DNA of 64,000 nt from CAWABB01 sp963780165 (GTDB taxonomy: Bacteria > Bacteroidota > Ignavibacteria > UBA10030 > UBA6906). This document shows positions 51,237 through 60,630 of this stretch, one piece after another. A program made the position numbers and the translations under genes. Numbering within the stretch: position 1 is the stretch's first letter; each line of letters begins with the position of its first letter. The stretch lies in NCBI GenBank assembly GCA_963780165.1, contig CAWABB010000004.1, forward strand, positions 62,001 through 126,000. Direction: 5' to 3'. Under the pieces are notes generated by a model that did not search any database, was not told where the DNA came from, and worked only from the letters and a program-made list of their open reading frames with translations.

Positions 51237-53441
51237 ATGAGACACATTGCATGCACGATTCTGGCGATGCTGGTCCTCGCGGCGGCGTATCCCGGGGAAC
51301 AGGCGGCCGCGCAGGGGAAGGCGGAGCTGATTCATCAGCGGGGCCGTCTCTGGGAAAACGTAGCGAACGACGGCTGGATAGGCAGTCTGGGCGCGTGGGA
51401 CTATCTAGTCTCCGCGCCTCTAGGGCTGTTCCCGGGTTTCACCGGATTCCAGCACCCGTTGGGGAACGAGAACAACGCGATCAATACGTTTGCGAATGCA
51501 AACATGCACGACTTCCGGTCCGGCGTATGGATCGTGGCGAAGGACATGCTGCGTCCCGGGCCCCCTCCGATCTACGCACCGACGCCGGCTGAATACGAGC
51601 TCTATACGTCGGGGCTCCAGGAGGGCGCGTATGGTATCGAGCAGACCCGGGCACCGCTTGAGATGAAGCAGAACTTCATCGAGAATCCGGGGTTTGACCC
51701 GCTGCTCCCGGAAGAGATGATCGCCGCCACATGGAACACGAGCGTCGGCGTCACCGTGACGCGGCGGTCGTACACGTGGAGCTACCCGGGATTTCGCGAC
51801 TTCATTATCTACGACTACGTCTTCAAGAATACCGGTCTGATCGTTTCGACACAGACACAGCAGGTCGTGACCAATCCTCAGGACTTTCAGCAGACCCTGA
51901 ACGGCGTCTACTTTGTCTTCCATTCGGGGATCTCGGTGTCCACGAAGAGCCAGATCAACTTCCACAGCGAGCTCACGGCCGTACAGGCGGGCGCATTTGG
52001 GTGGCTCCCTGGGGCGTACCACGACTACTATCATATTCGCGACGACGGGGAGCTGGTGTTCTCCACGAACGCGAACGGCGGGAAGGAGCCGCTCCCGGAC
52101 GATCCGTATCCCACGAAGCCCCCCGACCAGTGGCAGCAGCGGTTCGGTCAGGAGCTTCAGAGCCCGGCGGCCTTTGGCTGGCTGTCTCTGTATGCGTCGC
52201 CGACCTCGGGCGGGCCGCGTCCGAATGCACGTCCCGATGTGCTGCGGATCGATACCCACAAGGGTGGAAGTTTCAACGGCGCGACACTCGATCTCGAGCG
52301 GTTCACCACGCTGACGGGGAAGAAGCCGGATTTCTATCTCTTTGCCACCACCCCGGACACTCAGGCGAGGCTGGGCAATAGCGGTCGCCGGTTCAACTTC
52401 TACACGTTTTCATACGGGCCGTACACGCTTGCGCCGGGTGATTCCGCGCGCATCATCATCGCCGAGATTGCCGGGGTCATGGACATGGCCGTCGTCACCG
52501 CCGGCGATCCGGACGGCTGGTTTCCGGACAGCAGCATCGCGGCCATCGAGCGCAACGCCGAGAATGCGCGGGATGCGGTGGCCTGGGGGGTGGGTGCGAC
52601 CGTGCAGGGGGTCCCTCTTGCGGCGGACGCGCCGGAACCTCCGCCCATGCCGATCGCCGATGCGGTCAACGCGAGCGCCGGGCTGGACAGCGCGGCGGTT
52701 GCCATCGTGTGGGAAAAGAACGCCGAGGAAGCCGTCATCTCCGATGGATCGGGCGGGACGTACTTTGACGGAGCAGTGGACGTCGACGGATACCGGGTCT
52801 ATCGGTCGAAGGATTTCCAGTACGTCAGCGAAACCGAGCTCCCGGCGTTTCGCGGCGCATCATGGGAGCTTCTCGCGGATATTCCGCGGAGTCAGTTCGC
52901 CAGCGTTCTTGATCCGAACACGGACAAATACCGTCTGGTGGATCGGGGAGTGACGTTCGGTTTCCGGTACGGGTATTACGTGTCCGCCTACCGGCTCGCG
53001 GACGCCGCTGCGACGTGGACCTCCGCCAACGGGTCGAGGGTCACCGGGCTGCCGGAGATGGAGAGCGGCAGCGCGAACAAGACCGGTGCGATTTCTCCCG
53101 CCCCCGGCCCCTCCGACAATCTGTCGGGGATCTTCGTCGCGCCAAATCCGTACGTGTATGGCGATCCCCAGCGTTCCTTCGTTGGGAGCGGCGACTACAT
53201 CGAGTTCCGGAATCTCCCCGAGCGTTGCACCATCCGCATCTACACGCTGGGGGGCGACCTGGTGAAGACGCTGGAGCATCAGCCCGACTCCCGCGGGAAC
53301 CTCTTCGGGAGCGAACGATGGGATCAGCTGAAGACCGATTCCGGCCTGCAGGTTGCGCCCGGGTTGTACGTCTACAACGTCGAGTCGAAGACGCCCGGTC
53401 TCGACGGCTCGTACACCGGCAAACTCATGATTATCCGCTGA
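51237..53441 (+). CDS. Secreted protein with PNPYV C-terminal domain, cassette 2
   Basis: 734 aa; GGAGAAAGG precedes the ATG, and a signal peptide ends near AAAQG. No catalytic domain is recognised. The middle includes FN3-like parts (VAIVWEKNAEEAVISDGSG ... VDVDGYRVYRSKDFQY). The C-terminus (from IFVAPNPYVYGD, with LPERCTIRIYTLGGDLVKTLE) aligns by eye with the end of the cassette 1 protein. Gaps of 22 and 13 bp to its neighbours indicate one transcript. It may be a surface-exposed partner of the receptor. Confidence 0.77.
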   Translation: MRHIACTILAMLVLAAAYPGEQAAAQGKAELIHQRGRLWENVANDGWIGSLGAWDYLVSAPLGLFPGFTGFQHPLGNENNAINTFANANMHDFRSGVWIVAKDMLRPGPPPIYAPTPAEYELYTSGLQEGAYGIEQTRAPLEMKQNFIENPGFDPLLPEEMIAATWNTSVGVTVTRRSYTWSYPGFRDFIIYDYVFKNTGLIVSTQTQQVVTNPQDFQQTLNGVYFVFHSGISVSTKSQINFHSELTAVQAGAFGWLPGAYHDYYHIRDDGELVFSTNANGGKEPLPDDPYPTKPPDQWQQRFGQELQSPAAFGWLSLYASPTSGGPRPNARPDVLRIDTHKGGSFNGATLDLERFTTLTGKKPDFYLFATTPDTQARLGNSGRRFNFYTFSYGPYTLAPGDSARIIIAEIAGVMDMAVVTAGDPDGWFPDSSIAAIERNAENARDAVAWGVGATVQGVPLAADAPEPPPMPIADAVNASAGLDSAAVAIVWEKNAEEAVISDGSGGTYFDGAVDVDGYRVYRSKDFQYVSETELPAFRGASWELLADIPRSQFASVLDPNTDKYRLVDRGVTFGFRYGYYVSAYRLADAAATWTSANGSRVTGLPEMESGSANKTGAISPAPGPSDNLSGIFVAPNPYVYGDPQRSFVGSGDYIEFRNLPERCTIRIYTLGGDLVKTLEHQPDSRGNLFGSERWDQLKTDSGLQVAPGLYVYNVESKTPGLDGSYTGKLMIIR

Positions 53442-53454
53442 CGGAGGCCGGACC

Positions 53455-54441
53455 ATGAAGACTCGCATCTATCTCCTGTGTCTCGCCCTGCTGGTGGGCG
53501 CTGCCCCGTCGACCTCGCGGGCATTCAACAAAGGTGGAAGGGCCTCGTTCCAGTTCCTGAAGATCGGCATCGGGGCGCATCAGACCGCGGTGGGTGAAGT
53601 TGCGGTTGCCACATTCAGGGACGTCAACGGCGTCTTCTGGAATCCCGCGCTCATTACGGGGGTTCAGAACGTTGAGGCCTCGTTCTCCTACAACCGCTGG
53701 TTTGCAGGGATGAGCTACTATGCCGGCGCGGCGGGCGTGCGGTGGGAGGGCGTCGGGGTCTTTGCACTGAGCTATGCCGGCCTCGGGTATGGCGACATCG
53801 AAGAGGCGCTCGTGACCAGTCCCACAGGATCGAGTGACACGCGCACCGGCAGTTCGTTCACCGGAAGCGACATGGTATATGGATTGAGCATCGCGCGCGA
53901 ATTTACAGAGAACCTCTCGATCGGCGCCACGGTCAAGTACATTCGCGAAGAGCTCTGGACGTATTCCGAGAACCTCTGGGCATTCGACGTCGGGACGTAC
54001 TACGACACCAAGTTCAAGGGGATCCGGTTCGCGATGAGCGCCCAGAACTTCGCCGGTTCCGTCAAGTATGTGTCGGCGGGGTCGCAAGACGTCGCAGGCT
54101 ACGATATTCCACTCCTCTTCCGGATCGGCGCTTCGATCGACCTGGTGAGCGGCGGCGATGCCTTCCTGAATGCCGGCCCGGACCACCGCCTGATGCTGGG
54201 TGTCGAAACGGTCAACTCGAACGACTACGGCGAGCGCTGGCATGTGGGCGGAGAGTACTCGTTCCGCGATTTCATCAGCCTGCGGGGTGGCTACCGGTTC
54301 AACTATGACGAGGGCAACCTGTCGTTCGGCATCGGCCTGCAGCAGAAGATCTCCGACATGATGCTGAAACTTGACTATTCCTATGTGAGCTACGAACACC
54401 TGGAGTCGCCCCATCGGGTGACCCTGACATTCGCATTCTGA
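53455..54441 (+). CDS. PorV/PorQ-family outer-membrane protein, cassette 2
   Basis: 328 aa; CGGAGG precedes the ATG. A signal peptide (1-23) is followed by FLKIGIGAHQTAVGEVAVATFRDVNGVFWNPAL, the PorV family start, and a beta-barrel ending in VTLTFAF with a terminal Phe. It parallels the cassette 1 gene. A dedicated chaperone or anchor role for the preceding secreted protein is inferred from order only. Confidence 0.85.
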   Translation: MKTRIYLLCLALLVGAAPSTSRAFNKGGRASFQFLKIGIGAHQTAVGEVAVATFRDVNGVFWNPALITGVQNVEASFSYNRWFAGMSYYAGAAGVRWEGVGVFALSYAGLGYGDIEEALVTSPTGSSDTRTGSSFTGSDMVYGLSIAREFTENLSIGATVKYIREELWTYSENLWAFDVGTYYDTKFKGIRFAMSAQNFAGSVKYVSAGSQDVAGYDIPLLFRIGASIDLVSGGDAFLNAGPDHRLMLGVETVNSNDYGERWHVGGEYSFRDFISLRGGYRFNYDEGNLSFGIGLQQKISDMMLKLDYSYVSYEHLESPHRVTLTFAF

Positions 54442-54453
54442 CGTACCCCGTCC

Positions 54454-54483
54454 CGGTCCCGCGACAGGTGCGGGGCGGGACCG
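54454..54483 (+). terminator. Intergenic hairpin after cassette 2
   Basis: A perfect 9-bp stem CGGTCCCGC / GCGGGACCG with a 12-base loop, just before the ribosome site of the rhamnosidase gene. There is no T-run. It could be a weak terminator or mRNA-stability element that sets relative expression. Confidence 0.4.
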
Positions 54484-54507
54484 ACATGCCGCGCGAGGAG
54501 AGGTCCT

Positions 54508-57500
54508 ATGGCGTTTTCGTCAATGGTCCAACATGGCGTTACACTGACGCGTGAGAATTTCACACGACCCCCGCTCGAGATGGGTATCATGCCGTTCTGG
54601 TTCTGGAACGGCCGGATGGACAGGCAGGAGATGGAGTGGCAGCTGCGGGAGTACCACGCGAAGGGGATCCGGAGCATATTCATCCACGGGCGTTTCGGAT
54701 TGAAAGTGCCGTACGTGTCGGACGCGTGGTTCGACAAGGTCAAGGAGGCGGTGGATCTCGCCCGCTCCATCGGGATCGACGCCTGGGTGTACGACGAAAT
54801 GAACTGGCCGAGCGGGACCGCCGAGCGGAAAGTCCCGACGAAATACCCCCACCTCACGCAGAAATACCTGGAGCTCGTGGCGCTCAACGTCGACGGGCCG
54901 CTGTTCACCTTCCTCGAGGCCACGGACAATCGGTACGTGAACACCGGCGATTCCTGGCCGGTCGCGGCGATCGGATGCACGGAAGAGGAGTATCAGACCA
55001 CGATCAAGTCCCCCATCGACCTGACGCTGAACCTGTCGTTCGAGAAGGTGCTGCCCTGGGAGGCACCAGCGGGGAAATGGCGGCTGCTCTACTTTCTTCA
55101 GAAGGAGGTTCCGTACTACATCGACACGCTCAACCCCGAGTCGACCGAGCGTTTCATCGAGCTGACGCACGACCGGTACAATCAGGCGGTCGGGAAAGAG
55201 TTCGGCACGACCGTGCCCGGATTCTACACCGACGAACCGGCGATGCACTACTACCACGTCGGGATCGACAACTACGTCATCCCCTGGACGACGCAGATGT
55301 TCAAGATCTTCCGCGAGAAGCGGGGGTATGACCTCCGGCCGTTCCTCCCCGCGCTTTATCTCAATATGGGCCCGCGGACTGCGCAGATCCGGTACGATTT
55401 CTGGCGGACGCTCACCGAACAGTATGCCGAAACGTACTACGGGCGCATCCGCTCGTGGTGCGACGAGCACGGTGTGCTCTTCACCGGCCACCTGTTGTTC
55501 GAAGAGTGGCTGCGCATGCACGCGCGCTGCGAGGGGAACCTCTTCCGCTACCTCGAGAAGATGCATATCGTCGGGGTCGACCACCTCTATCCGAAGATCG
55601 GGACCGTGCAGGAGCCCGACCAGCATGTCGCGCTGAAGGTCGCGAGTTCCGCCGCGCACCATTTCGGCAGCACGCGGCTCCTCTGCGAATCGATGGGCGG
55701 CGCGTACTGGGACTGCTCCCTGGAGCGGATGAAGTGGATCGCCAACTGGGAATATGTTCTCGGGGTGAACCTCTTCAACAACCACGGGTACCACTACTCG
55801 ATCGAAGGCGAGCGGAAGCGCGACTGGCCGCCCTCCCAGTTCTACCACCACACGTGGTGGAAGCACTACGACCGGTTCACGAACTACATGGCGCGGATCA
55901 GCCACGCCCTCTCGGGCGGGCGGCACGTCGCCAAGGTCCTCATTCTCTACCCGCTGAATAGCATCTGGACGAACTACGTGCCCCAGGCGCGGACCGCCGT
56001 CGGCAACCTGATCGAGTCCGACTTCTGCTACCTGACCGATACGCTACTCCGGCTGCATTTCGACTTCGACTATGTGGACGAGGACGTACTGGCCGGAGCG
56101 AAGGTGGGTGGCGGAAAGATCGGAATCAGGGATGAGGACTATGAGGTGTTCATCCTGCCCCCGGTCACGCACGTCAAGGAGAGCACGTTCTTGCTGCTGA
56201 AGAGGTTCGTACATGGCGGCGGCACGGTGATCGCCGATACGCTGCTCCCCGTGGAGTTCCTCGAGGCGAAAGCAGACGGCGCGGTCGGACAGATTCAGAA
56301 GATGTTCGGCGTGGATCCCGTGAAGGCGCTCAAGGCCGTCGAAAGCGGGAAGGATGCCCCACTGCGCATCATCCGGAAGGCCGGGAAGGGGAGTGTGACA
56401 ACCTTTGCCGGTCCCGGGCTGTCCAAGACCAGGCCTTCGGAAACCCTCCGGAAGGCGCTCGAAGCGTCGATCACTCCGGATGTGACCATCAGCGACGGGG
56501 ATGTCTTCTATCTCCACCGCGTGAAGGACGGCTTCGATATCTACTTCCTCGCGAACACAAGCAAGGAATGGAAGCGCGGCGTGGAGGTGAGCTTGGAGGC
56601 GTCGGGCAATCCCGAGGTCTGGGATGCGAACACGGGTGCGGTCGCGCCGCTGACCACGTACAGCGTTCGCCGCGGGCGGACAACGTTCACGCTGGATTTC
56701 CCGCCGTCGGAATCGCACATCGTTGTGCTGACTTCCGGCAAGCCGAAGCCGCACGTCACCGAGACGAACCTGACGGTCGAGCGGGTCGATGCGGAGGGCG
56801 TGGCCGGCTGCGGTGGTGGAAGCGCGAAGCGGGTCTTCGCAAACGTGCGCCGTGGCGGCAAGAACACGCTTGTGACCGCCCGGGCCAAGCCTGCCCTCCG
56901 CCCGATTGCGCTGAAGGGGCCGTGGTCGTTCGCGCTGGAGGGCGACAACGCCCTGCTCTTGAGCTCCTGGAAGATGGCTGTGGGCGCGGGTGTCGGCCGG
57001 CCTGTGGAGCCTTCGTTCGACGACAGCCAGTGGCTTTCCGTGAAGCCGGGGGCGTGGGAGATGCAGCTTCCGCAGGAGCGCGATCAGGCAACGTATCCGG
57101 AGGTCGTGTGGTACCGGTCGTACGTTGAAGCCGACGTGGTGCCGGGCGATGCGCGTATGCTCATCGACGGATTCAGCGGGAGCGACCACGATGTTTTCAT
57201 CAACGGTGCGGAGCTGAACGCTCCGACGCGTCGGAGCTCTCTGGATGCGGAGATCAGGGAGGTCGATATCGCGTCATATCTTCACCCCGGTCGCAACACG
57301 ATTGCGATCCGGTTGACCGTGACGCGCCGGACGGACGGCCTGCTGGATCCGCTGAAGATCGTCGGCCGGTTCACGCTGGAGCGGCAGAACGGTTCGTACA
57401 AGATCATCGCGCCGCAGACGTCGATTCTGACGGGCGACTGGACGCTGCAGGGGTATCCCTCCTTTTCGGGAACAGGCGTTTACGGAGCGTCGTTCAGGCT

Positions 57501-57822
57501 GCCCGCGCAGTACGAGGGCGGACGGATCTTCCTGGAGGCGGATTGCGGCGAAGACGTCCTGGAGGTGGTCGTGAACGGCGTGTCTGCCGGCGTGCAGCCC
57601 TGGCACCCGTACCGCGTGGATGTCACCGGGCACGTCCGCCCCGGGGTAAACCGTCTTGAGCTGAAAGTCACCAACTCGCTGATCAATCTTCTCGAAGGAG
57701 TGACCGCCGAATCCGGGCTTCGGTCGTCCGTTCGGCTGGTTCACGAACATCGATATCTCCTCACGCCCAACAGCAGAAAGTCCAAGGCCCATGGCACGGG
57801 AAGGCGTTCTCGTCGTCGGTAG
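54508..57822 (+). CDS. GH106-like alpha-L-rhamnosidase family protein
   Basis: 1104 aa with GAGGAGAGG before the ATG. The N-terminal half is a TIM-barrel glycosidase of the large GH106-like group (TRPPLEMGIMPFWFWNGRMD, IFIHGRFGLKVPY, WVYDEMNWPSGTAE, GFYTDEP, RLLCESMGGAYWDCSLERMKW). Beta-sandwich domains of GH2 sugar-binding type follow (about 800-1090). I did not assign the catalytic Glu pair. No signal peptide is visible, so it is probably cytoplasmic and acts on imported oligosaccharides, unlike many secreted relatives. The end is a basic tail, and the stop lies 31 bp inside the next gene. Confidence 0.82.
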   Translation: MAFSSMVQHGVTLTRENFTRPPLEMGIMPFWFWNGRMDRQEMEWQLREYHAKGIRSIFIHGRFGLKVPYVSDAWFDKVKEAVDLARSIGIDAWVYDEMNWPSGTAERKVPTKYPHLTQKYLELVALNVDGPLFTFLEATDNRYVNTGDSWPVAAIGCTEEEYQTTIKSPIDLTLNLSFEKVLPWEAPAGKWRLLYFLQKEVPYYIDTLNPESTERFIELTHDRYNQAVGKEFGTTVPGFYTDEPAMHYYHVGIDNYVIPWTTQMFKIFREKRGYDLRPFLPALYLNMGPRTAQIRYDFWRTLTEQYAETYYGRIRSWCDEHGVLFTGHLLFEEWLRMHARCEGNLFRYLEKMHIVGVDHLYPKIGTVQEPDQHVALKVASSAAHHFGSTRLLCESMGGAYWDCSLERMKWIANWEYVLGVNLFNNHGYHYSIEGERKRDWPPSQFYHHTWWKHYDRFTNYMARISHALSGGRHVAKVLILYPLNSIWTNYVPQARTAVGNLIESDFCYLTDTLLRLHFDFDYVDEDVLAGAKVGGGKIGIRDEDYEVFILPPVTHVKESTFLLLKRFVHGGGTVIADTLLPVEFLEAKADGAVGQIQKMFGVDPVKALKAVESGKDAPLRIIRKAGKGSVTTFAGPGLSKTRPSETLRKALEASITPDVTISDGDVFYLHRVKDGFDIYFLANTSKEWKRGVEVSLEASGNPEVWDANTGAVAPLTTYSVRRGRTTFTLDFPPSESHIVVLTSGKPKPHVTETNLTVERVDAEGVAGCGGGSAKRVFANVRRGGKNTLVTARAKPALRPIALKGPWSFALEGDNALLLSSWKMAVGAGVGRPVEPSFDDSQWLSVKPGAWEMQLPQERDQATYPEVVWYRSYVEADVVPGDARMLIDGFSGSDHDVFINGAELNAPTRRSSLDAEIREVDIASYLHPGRNTIAIRLTVTRRTDGLLDPLKIVGRFTLERQNGSYKIIAPQTSILTGDWTLQGYPSFSGTGVYGASFRLPAQYEGGRIFLEADCGEDVLEVVVNGVSAGVQPWHPYRVDVTGHVRPGVNRLELKVTNSLINLLEGVTAESGLRSSVRLVHEHRYLLTPNSRKSKAHGTGRRSRRR

Positions 57823-58717
57823 CGCCAACATGGATATGGTGGTCAGCACCTCGCGGTTTCCCCGCCCCGGCGAGACCGTTCTCGGGCGCTCGTTCGCGAT
57901 GTTCCCGGGAGGGAAGGGAGCCAACCAGGCGGTCGCCTGCGCGAAGCTGGGAGGCAATGTCACATTCATCGGCAGGATGGGGAAGGACGTTTTCCGGGAC
58001 CGGCTGTTCGCCAGCATGCGGAACGACGGGGTCAAGCTGAGGCGCGTGACGATCGATCCTTCGCTGCCGACAGGGATTGCCGTCATCACTGTTGACAGCA
58101 CCGGGCAAAACCAGATCATGGTGGCGTCGGGTAGCAACATGGCGCTTCTGCCTGCCGACATCGACCGGCACAAGACTGCATTCGGTGAAGCCCGGGTCCT
58201 CCTCGTTCAGCTGGAGACGCCGCTCCCGGCCGTGCAGCGCGCGGTTGCGCTGGCGAAGCAGAAGAAGCTCACCGTCATCCTGAATCCCGCTCCTGCCAGA
58301 CGCCTGCCCAAGTCGCTTCTGACCATGGTGGACTACCTCACGCCGAACGAGAACGAGCTCTCGGTGCTGAGCGGGCTGCCGGTACACGGCCTCGCCTCGG
58401 CTGAGCGGGCTGCACGGAAGCTGATGGCCGGAGGGGTCAGCAGCGTCATCGTCACGCTGGGAGCGAAGGGGTGCATGGCAGTGACGGCCAGGGGGTCCAG
58501 GATCTTCCCGTCGTACAAGGTACACGCGGTCGATACGACCGCGGCAGGCGATGCGTTCAACGGAGCCCTTGCGTTCGGGCTTGCGGCCGGGTTGAGCCTG
58601 GAGGCTGCGGTGCCGTTCGCCAACGGTGTGGCAGCCCTTTCGGTAACGAGGATGGGAGCGCAATCGTCGATGCCCAGCATGAAGGAAGTTCGGACGTTCA
58701 TGAGGCGTGCGCGGTGA
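57791..58717 (+). CDS. rbsK: Ribokinase (PfkB family)
   Basis: 308 aa, full length. PfkB signature 1 (FPGGKGANQAVACAKLGG, about 37-54), GSANMDMV for substrate binding and signature 2 with the catalytic base Asp in DTTAAGDAFNGALAFG (near 254). It phosphorylates D-ribose or a related pentose/hexose after uptake. It overlaps the rhamnosidase gene by 32 bp and the VOC gene by 4 bp, so all are probably co-translated. RbsD follows one gene later. Confidence 0.88.
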   Translation: MAREGVLVVGSANMDMVVSTSRFPRPGETVLGRSFAMFPGGKGANQAVACAKLGGNVTFIGRMGKDVFRDRLFASMRNDGVKLRRVTIDPSLPTGIAVITVDSTGQNQIMVASGSNMALLPADIDRHKTAFGEARVLLVQLETPLPAVQRAVALAKQKKLTVILNPAPARRLPKSLLTMVDYLTPNENELSVLSGLPVHGLASAERAARKLMAGGVSSVIVTLGAKGCMAVTARGSRIFPSYKVHAVDTTAAGDAFNGALAFGLAAGLSLEAAVPFANGVAALSVTRMGAQSSMPSMKEVRTFMRRAR

Positions 58718-59115
58718 TCCGCCGGATCGACCATACCACGATCACCGTGTCCGACCTCCGGCGATCCGTGGATTTCTACACAGAGCTTCTGGGATTCGTC
58801 GTCGACCACGAAATGTGGATCCCTGAATCCCGTCTGAAGATTGTTTTCCTCCGGGTGGGCGATACCATCCTTGAGCTGTTCGGCGTCGAGGAATGCACAG
58901 GGTCGGCCATCTCGGAGGTGAACGACGTCATCGGTTACAAGCACATCTGTCTTCGCGTGGACAGCGTCGACGAGGAGTACGCCCGGCTTCACGCCTCCGG
59001 CGTGCCCTTCTACATCCTGCCGACGAATGTGCAGAACGTGCGGATCGCGTTCTTCAAGGACCCGGACGGTCTGGCTATCGAATTGATCGAAGACCTCGAA
59101 GAGGTGCGTCCATGA
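58714..59115 (+). CDS. VOC-superfamily protein in the ribose/rhamnose gene set
   Basis: 133 aa from a GTG overlapping the ribokinase stop (GTGA). A single glyoxalase-like unit: RRIDHTTITVSDLRRSVDFYTELLGF, ILELFGVEE, YKHICLRVDSVDEEY, then FFKDPDGLAIELIEDL. Metal-ligand positions (His, Glu, His, Glu) look preserved. Its position between rbsK and rbsD with overlaps on both sides suggests a sugar isomerase/epimerase-like or lyase role, which is inference. Confidence 0.8.
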   Translation: MIRRIDHTTITVSDLRRSVDFYTELLGFVVDHEMWIPESRLKIVFLRVGDTILELFGVEECTGSAISEVNDVIGYKHICLRVDSVDEEYARLHASGVPFYILPTNVQNVRIAFFKDPDGLAIELIEDLEEVRP

Positions 59116-59516
59116 AAAAGCATGGCATTCTCAACGCCAGGCTAGCCCAGGTTGTCGCCGCTCAGGGTCACTCCGACCGGCTGGTCGTGTGCGATTGCGG
59201 CCTCCCGATCCCCAGGAGTGCGGAGGTCGTGGATCTGGCCCTCACGCAGAACATCCCCCGGTTCCTGGAGACGCTCACAGTCATCCTGGAAGAGACGGAA
59301 ATCGAATCGGCCTACGTGGCGGAGGAAATGGCCAGGGTCAGCAAGCCGCTGTACGACAGGACCATGGCCCTCCTGGGGACGATTCCGGTGACGGTCGTGC
59401 CGCACGATACCTTCAAACAGATGACAGCGAACGGAGGGACGACGACGTTCGTGCGAACCGGGGAAGCCACTCCGTTCGCCAATGTCATCCTCGTCTCCGG
59501 GGTCACGTTCGACTGA
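59112..59516 (+). CDS. rbsD: D-ribose pyranase (RbsD/FucU family)
   Basis: 134 aa from the ATG overlapping the VOC stop (ATGA). Family features: MKKHGILNARLAQVVAAQGHSDRLVVCDCGLPIP with the catalytic His20, and the C-terminal TTTFVRTGEATPFANVILVSG. It interconverts pyranose and furanose forms of ribose, preparing furanose for ribokinase. The usual RbsABC transporter is absent here, so the pentose probably comes from the LacI-controlled ABC importer or from hydrolysis. Confidence 0.92.
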   Translation: MKKHGILNARLAQVVAAQGHSDRLVVCDCGLPIPRSAEVVDLALTQNIPRFLETLTVILEETEIESAYVAEEMARVSKPLYDRTMALLGTIPVTVVPHDTFKQMTANGGTTTFVRTGEATPFANVILVSGVTFD

Positions 59517-59543
59517 CCCTCCGTCACTACAGGAGCATTGCGT

Positions 59544-60536
59544 ATGCACTACAGGACATTTGGGTCGATGGGTTGGAATGTCTCCGAGATCGGGTTCGGA
59601 GCGTGGGCGATCGGCGGGGATATGTGGGGTCCTCAGAGCGACGAGGAGTCGCTCAAGGCCCTGCATCGGGCGCTCGATCTGGGGGTGAACTTCATCGATA
59701 CCGCGCAGGGATACGGGAAAGGGCACAGTGAGGAGCTGATTGGGAAGCTGCTGAAGGAACGCCGGGAGGACGTCTACGTGGCCACAAAGGTGCCGCCGAC
59801 ACCCGGATCAGCCTGGCCCGCGCCCGAGAATGCGGACGCGCGGAAGTGGTTCCCCGCGTCGTACATCATCGAGCAGTGCCACGGCTCGCTGAAGCGCCTC
59901 GGCCGCGACCACATCGACGTCTATCAGTTCCACACGTGGGCGACCGCGTTCAACGTGGCCGATGAATGGTTCGAGGCGATGAGCACACTGAAGGAGCAGG
60001 GGAAGATCCGCGCGATCGGGGTCAGCGTGCCGGATACGACTCCTGACAACGTCATCGGATCGCTGGCACTCGGCAAGGTCGACGCGGTGCAGGTGATCTA
60101 CAATATCTTCGAGCAATACCCCCGGTGGAATCTCTTCCCCGTCTGCCAGAAGCTGGGCACGGGCGTGATCGTCAGGGTCCCGTTCGACGAAGGGTCGCTG
60201 ACAGGTCGCTTCACCGACGCCACGACGTTTCCCGAAGGGGACGTACGGCGGCACTACTTCCGCGGCCGGAATCTCAAGGCCGTCGTGAGGCGGGTGGAGG
60301 CCGTCCGGACCTACAAGGATCGCGTCCTCCCGGCGATGACGATGCCAGAGCTTGCGCTGCGGTACGCCCTCACCCACCCCGCTGTGTCCACGGTGATTCC
60401 CGGCATCAGGAACGTCAGGCAGGCGGAGGCCAACATCGCTCCCGGCGACGGAAACCCGTTGCCGGACACGATCCTCGTCGAGATGGAGCAGTTCGAGTGG
60501 AGAAAGGACTTCTGGCACGTTGAAGTTGATGAGTAA
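59544..60536 (+). CDS. Aldo/keto reductase (sugar dehydrogenase-like)
   Basis: 330 aa from the ATG placed 8 bases after AGGAG. The (beta/alpha)8 reductase tetrad is visible: NFIDTAQGYG (Asp, Tyr), VYVATKV (Lys), VYQFHTW (His). C-terminal ALRYALTHPAVSTVIPGIRNVRQAEAN is the NADP-binding region of AKR11/YajO-like enzymes. It has no export signal, unlike the Tat reductase at 16055-16981. It probably oxidises or reduces a sugar of this locus. Confidence 0.9.
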   Translation: MHYRTFGSMGWNVSEIGFGAWAIGGDMWGPQSDEESLKALHRALDLGVNFIDTAQGYGKGHSEELIGKLLKERREDVYVATKVPPTPGSAWPAPENADARKWFPASYIIEQCHGSLKRLGRDHIDVYQFHTWATAFNVADEWFEAMSTLKEQGKIRAIGVSVPDTTPDNVIGSLALGKVDAVQVIYNIFEQYPRWNLFPVCQKLGTGVIVRVPFDEGSLTGRFTDATTFPEGDVRRHYFRGRNLKAVVRRVEAVRTYKDRVLPAMTMPELALRYALTHPAVSTVIPGIRNVRQAEANIAPGDGNPLPDTILVEMEQFEWRKDFWHVEVDE

Positions 60537-60630
60537 CACCACTGAAGTCGGCGGAGAGTATTTCTGACACCGACCCGCAGGGTTCCTGGAATCGACGCAC
60601 GACATTCGTTCACCTGTGAAGGGCACTCGC

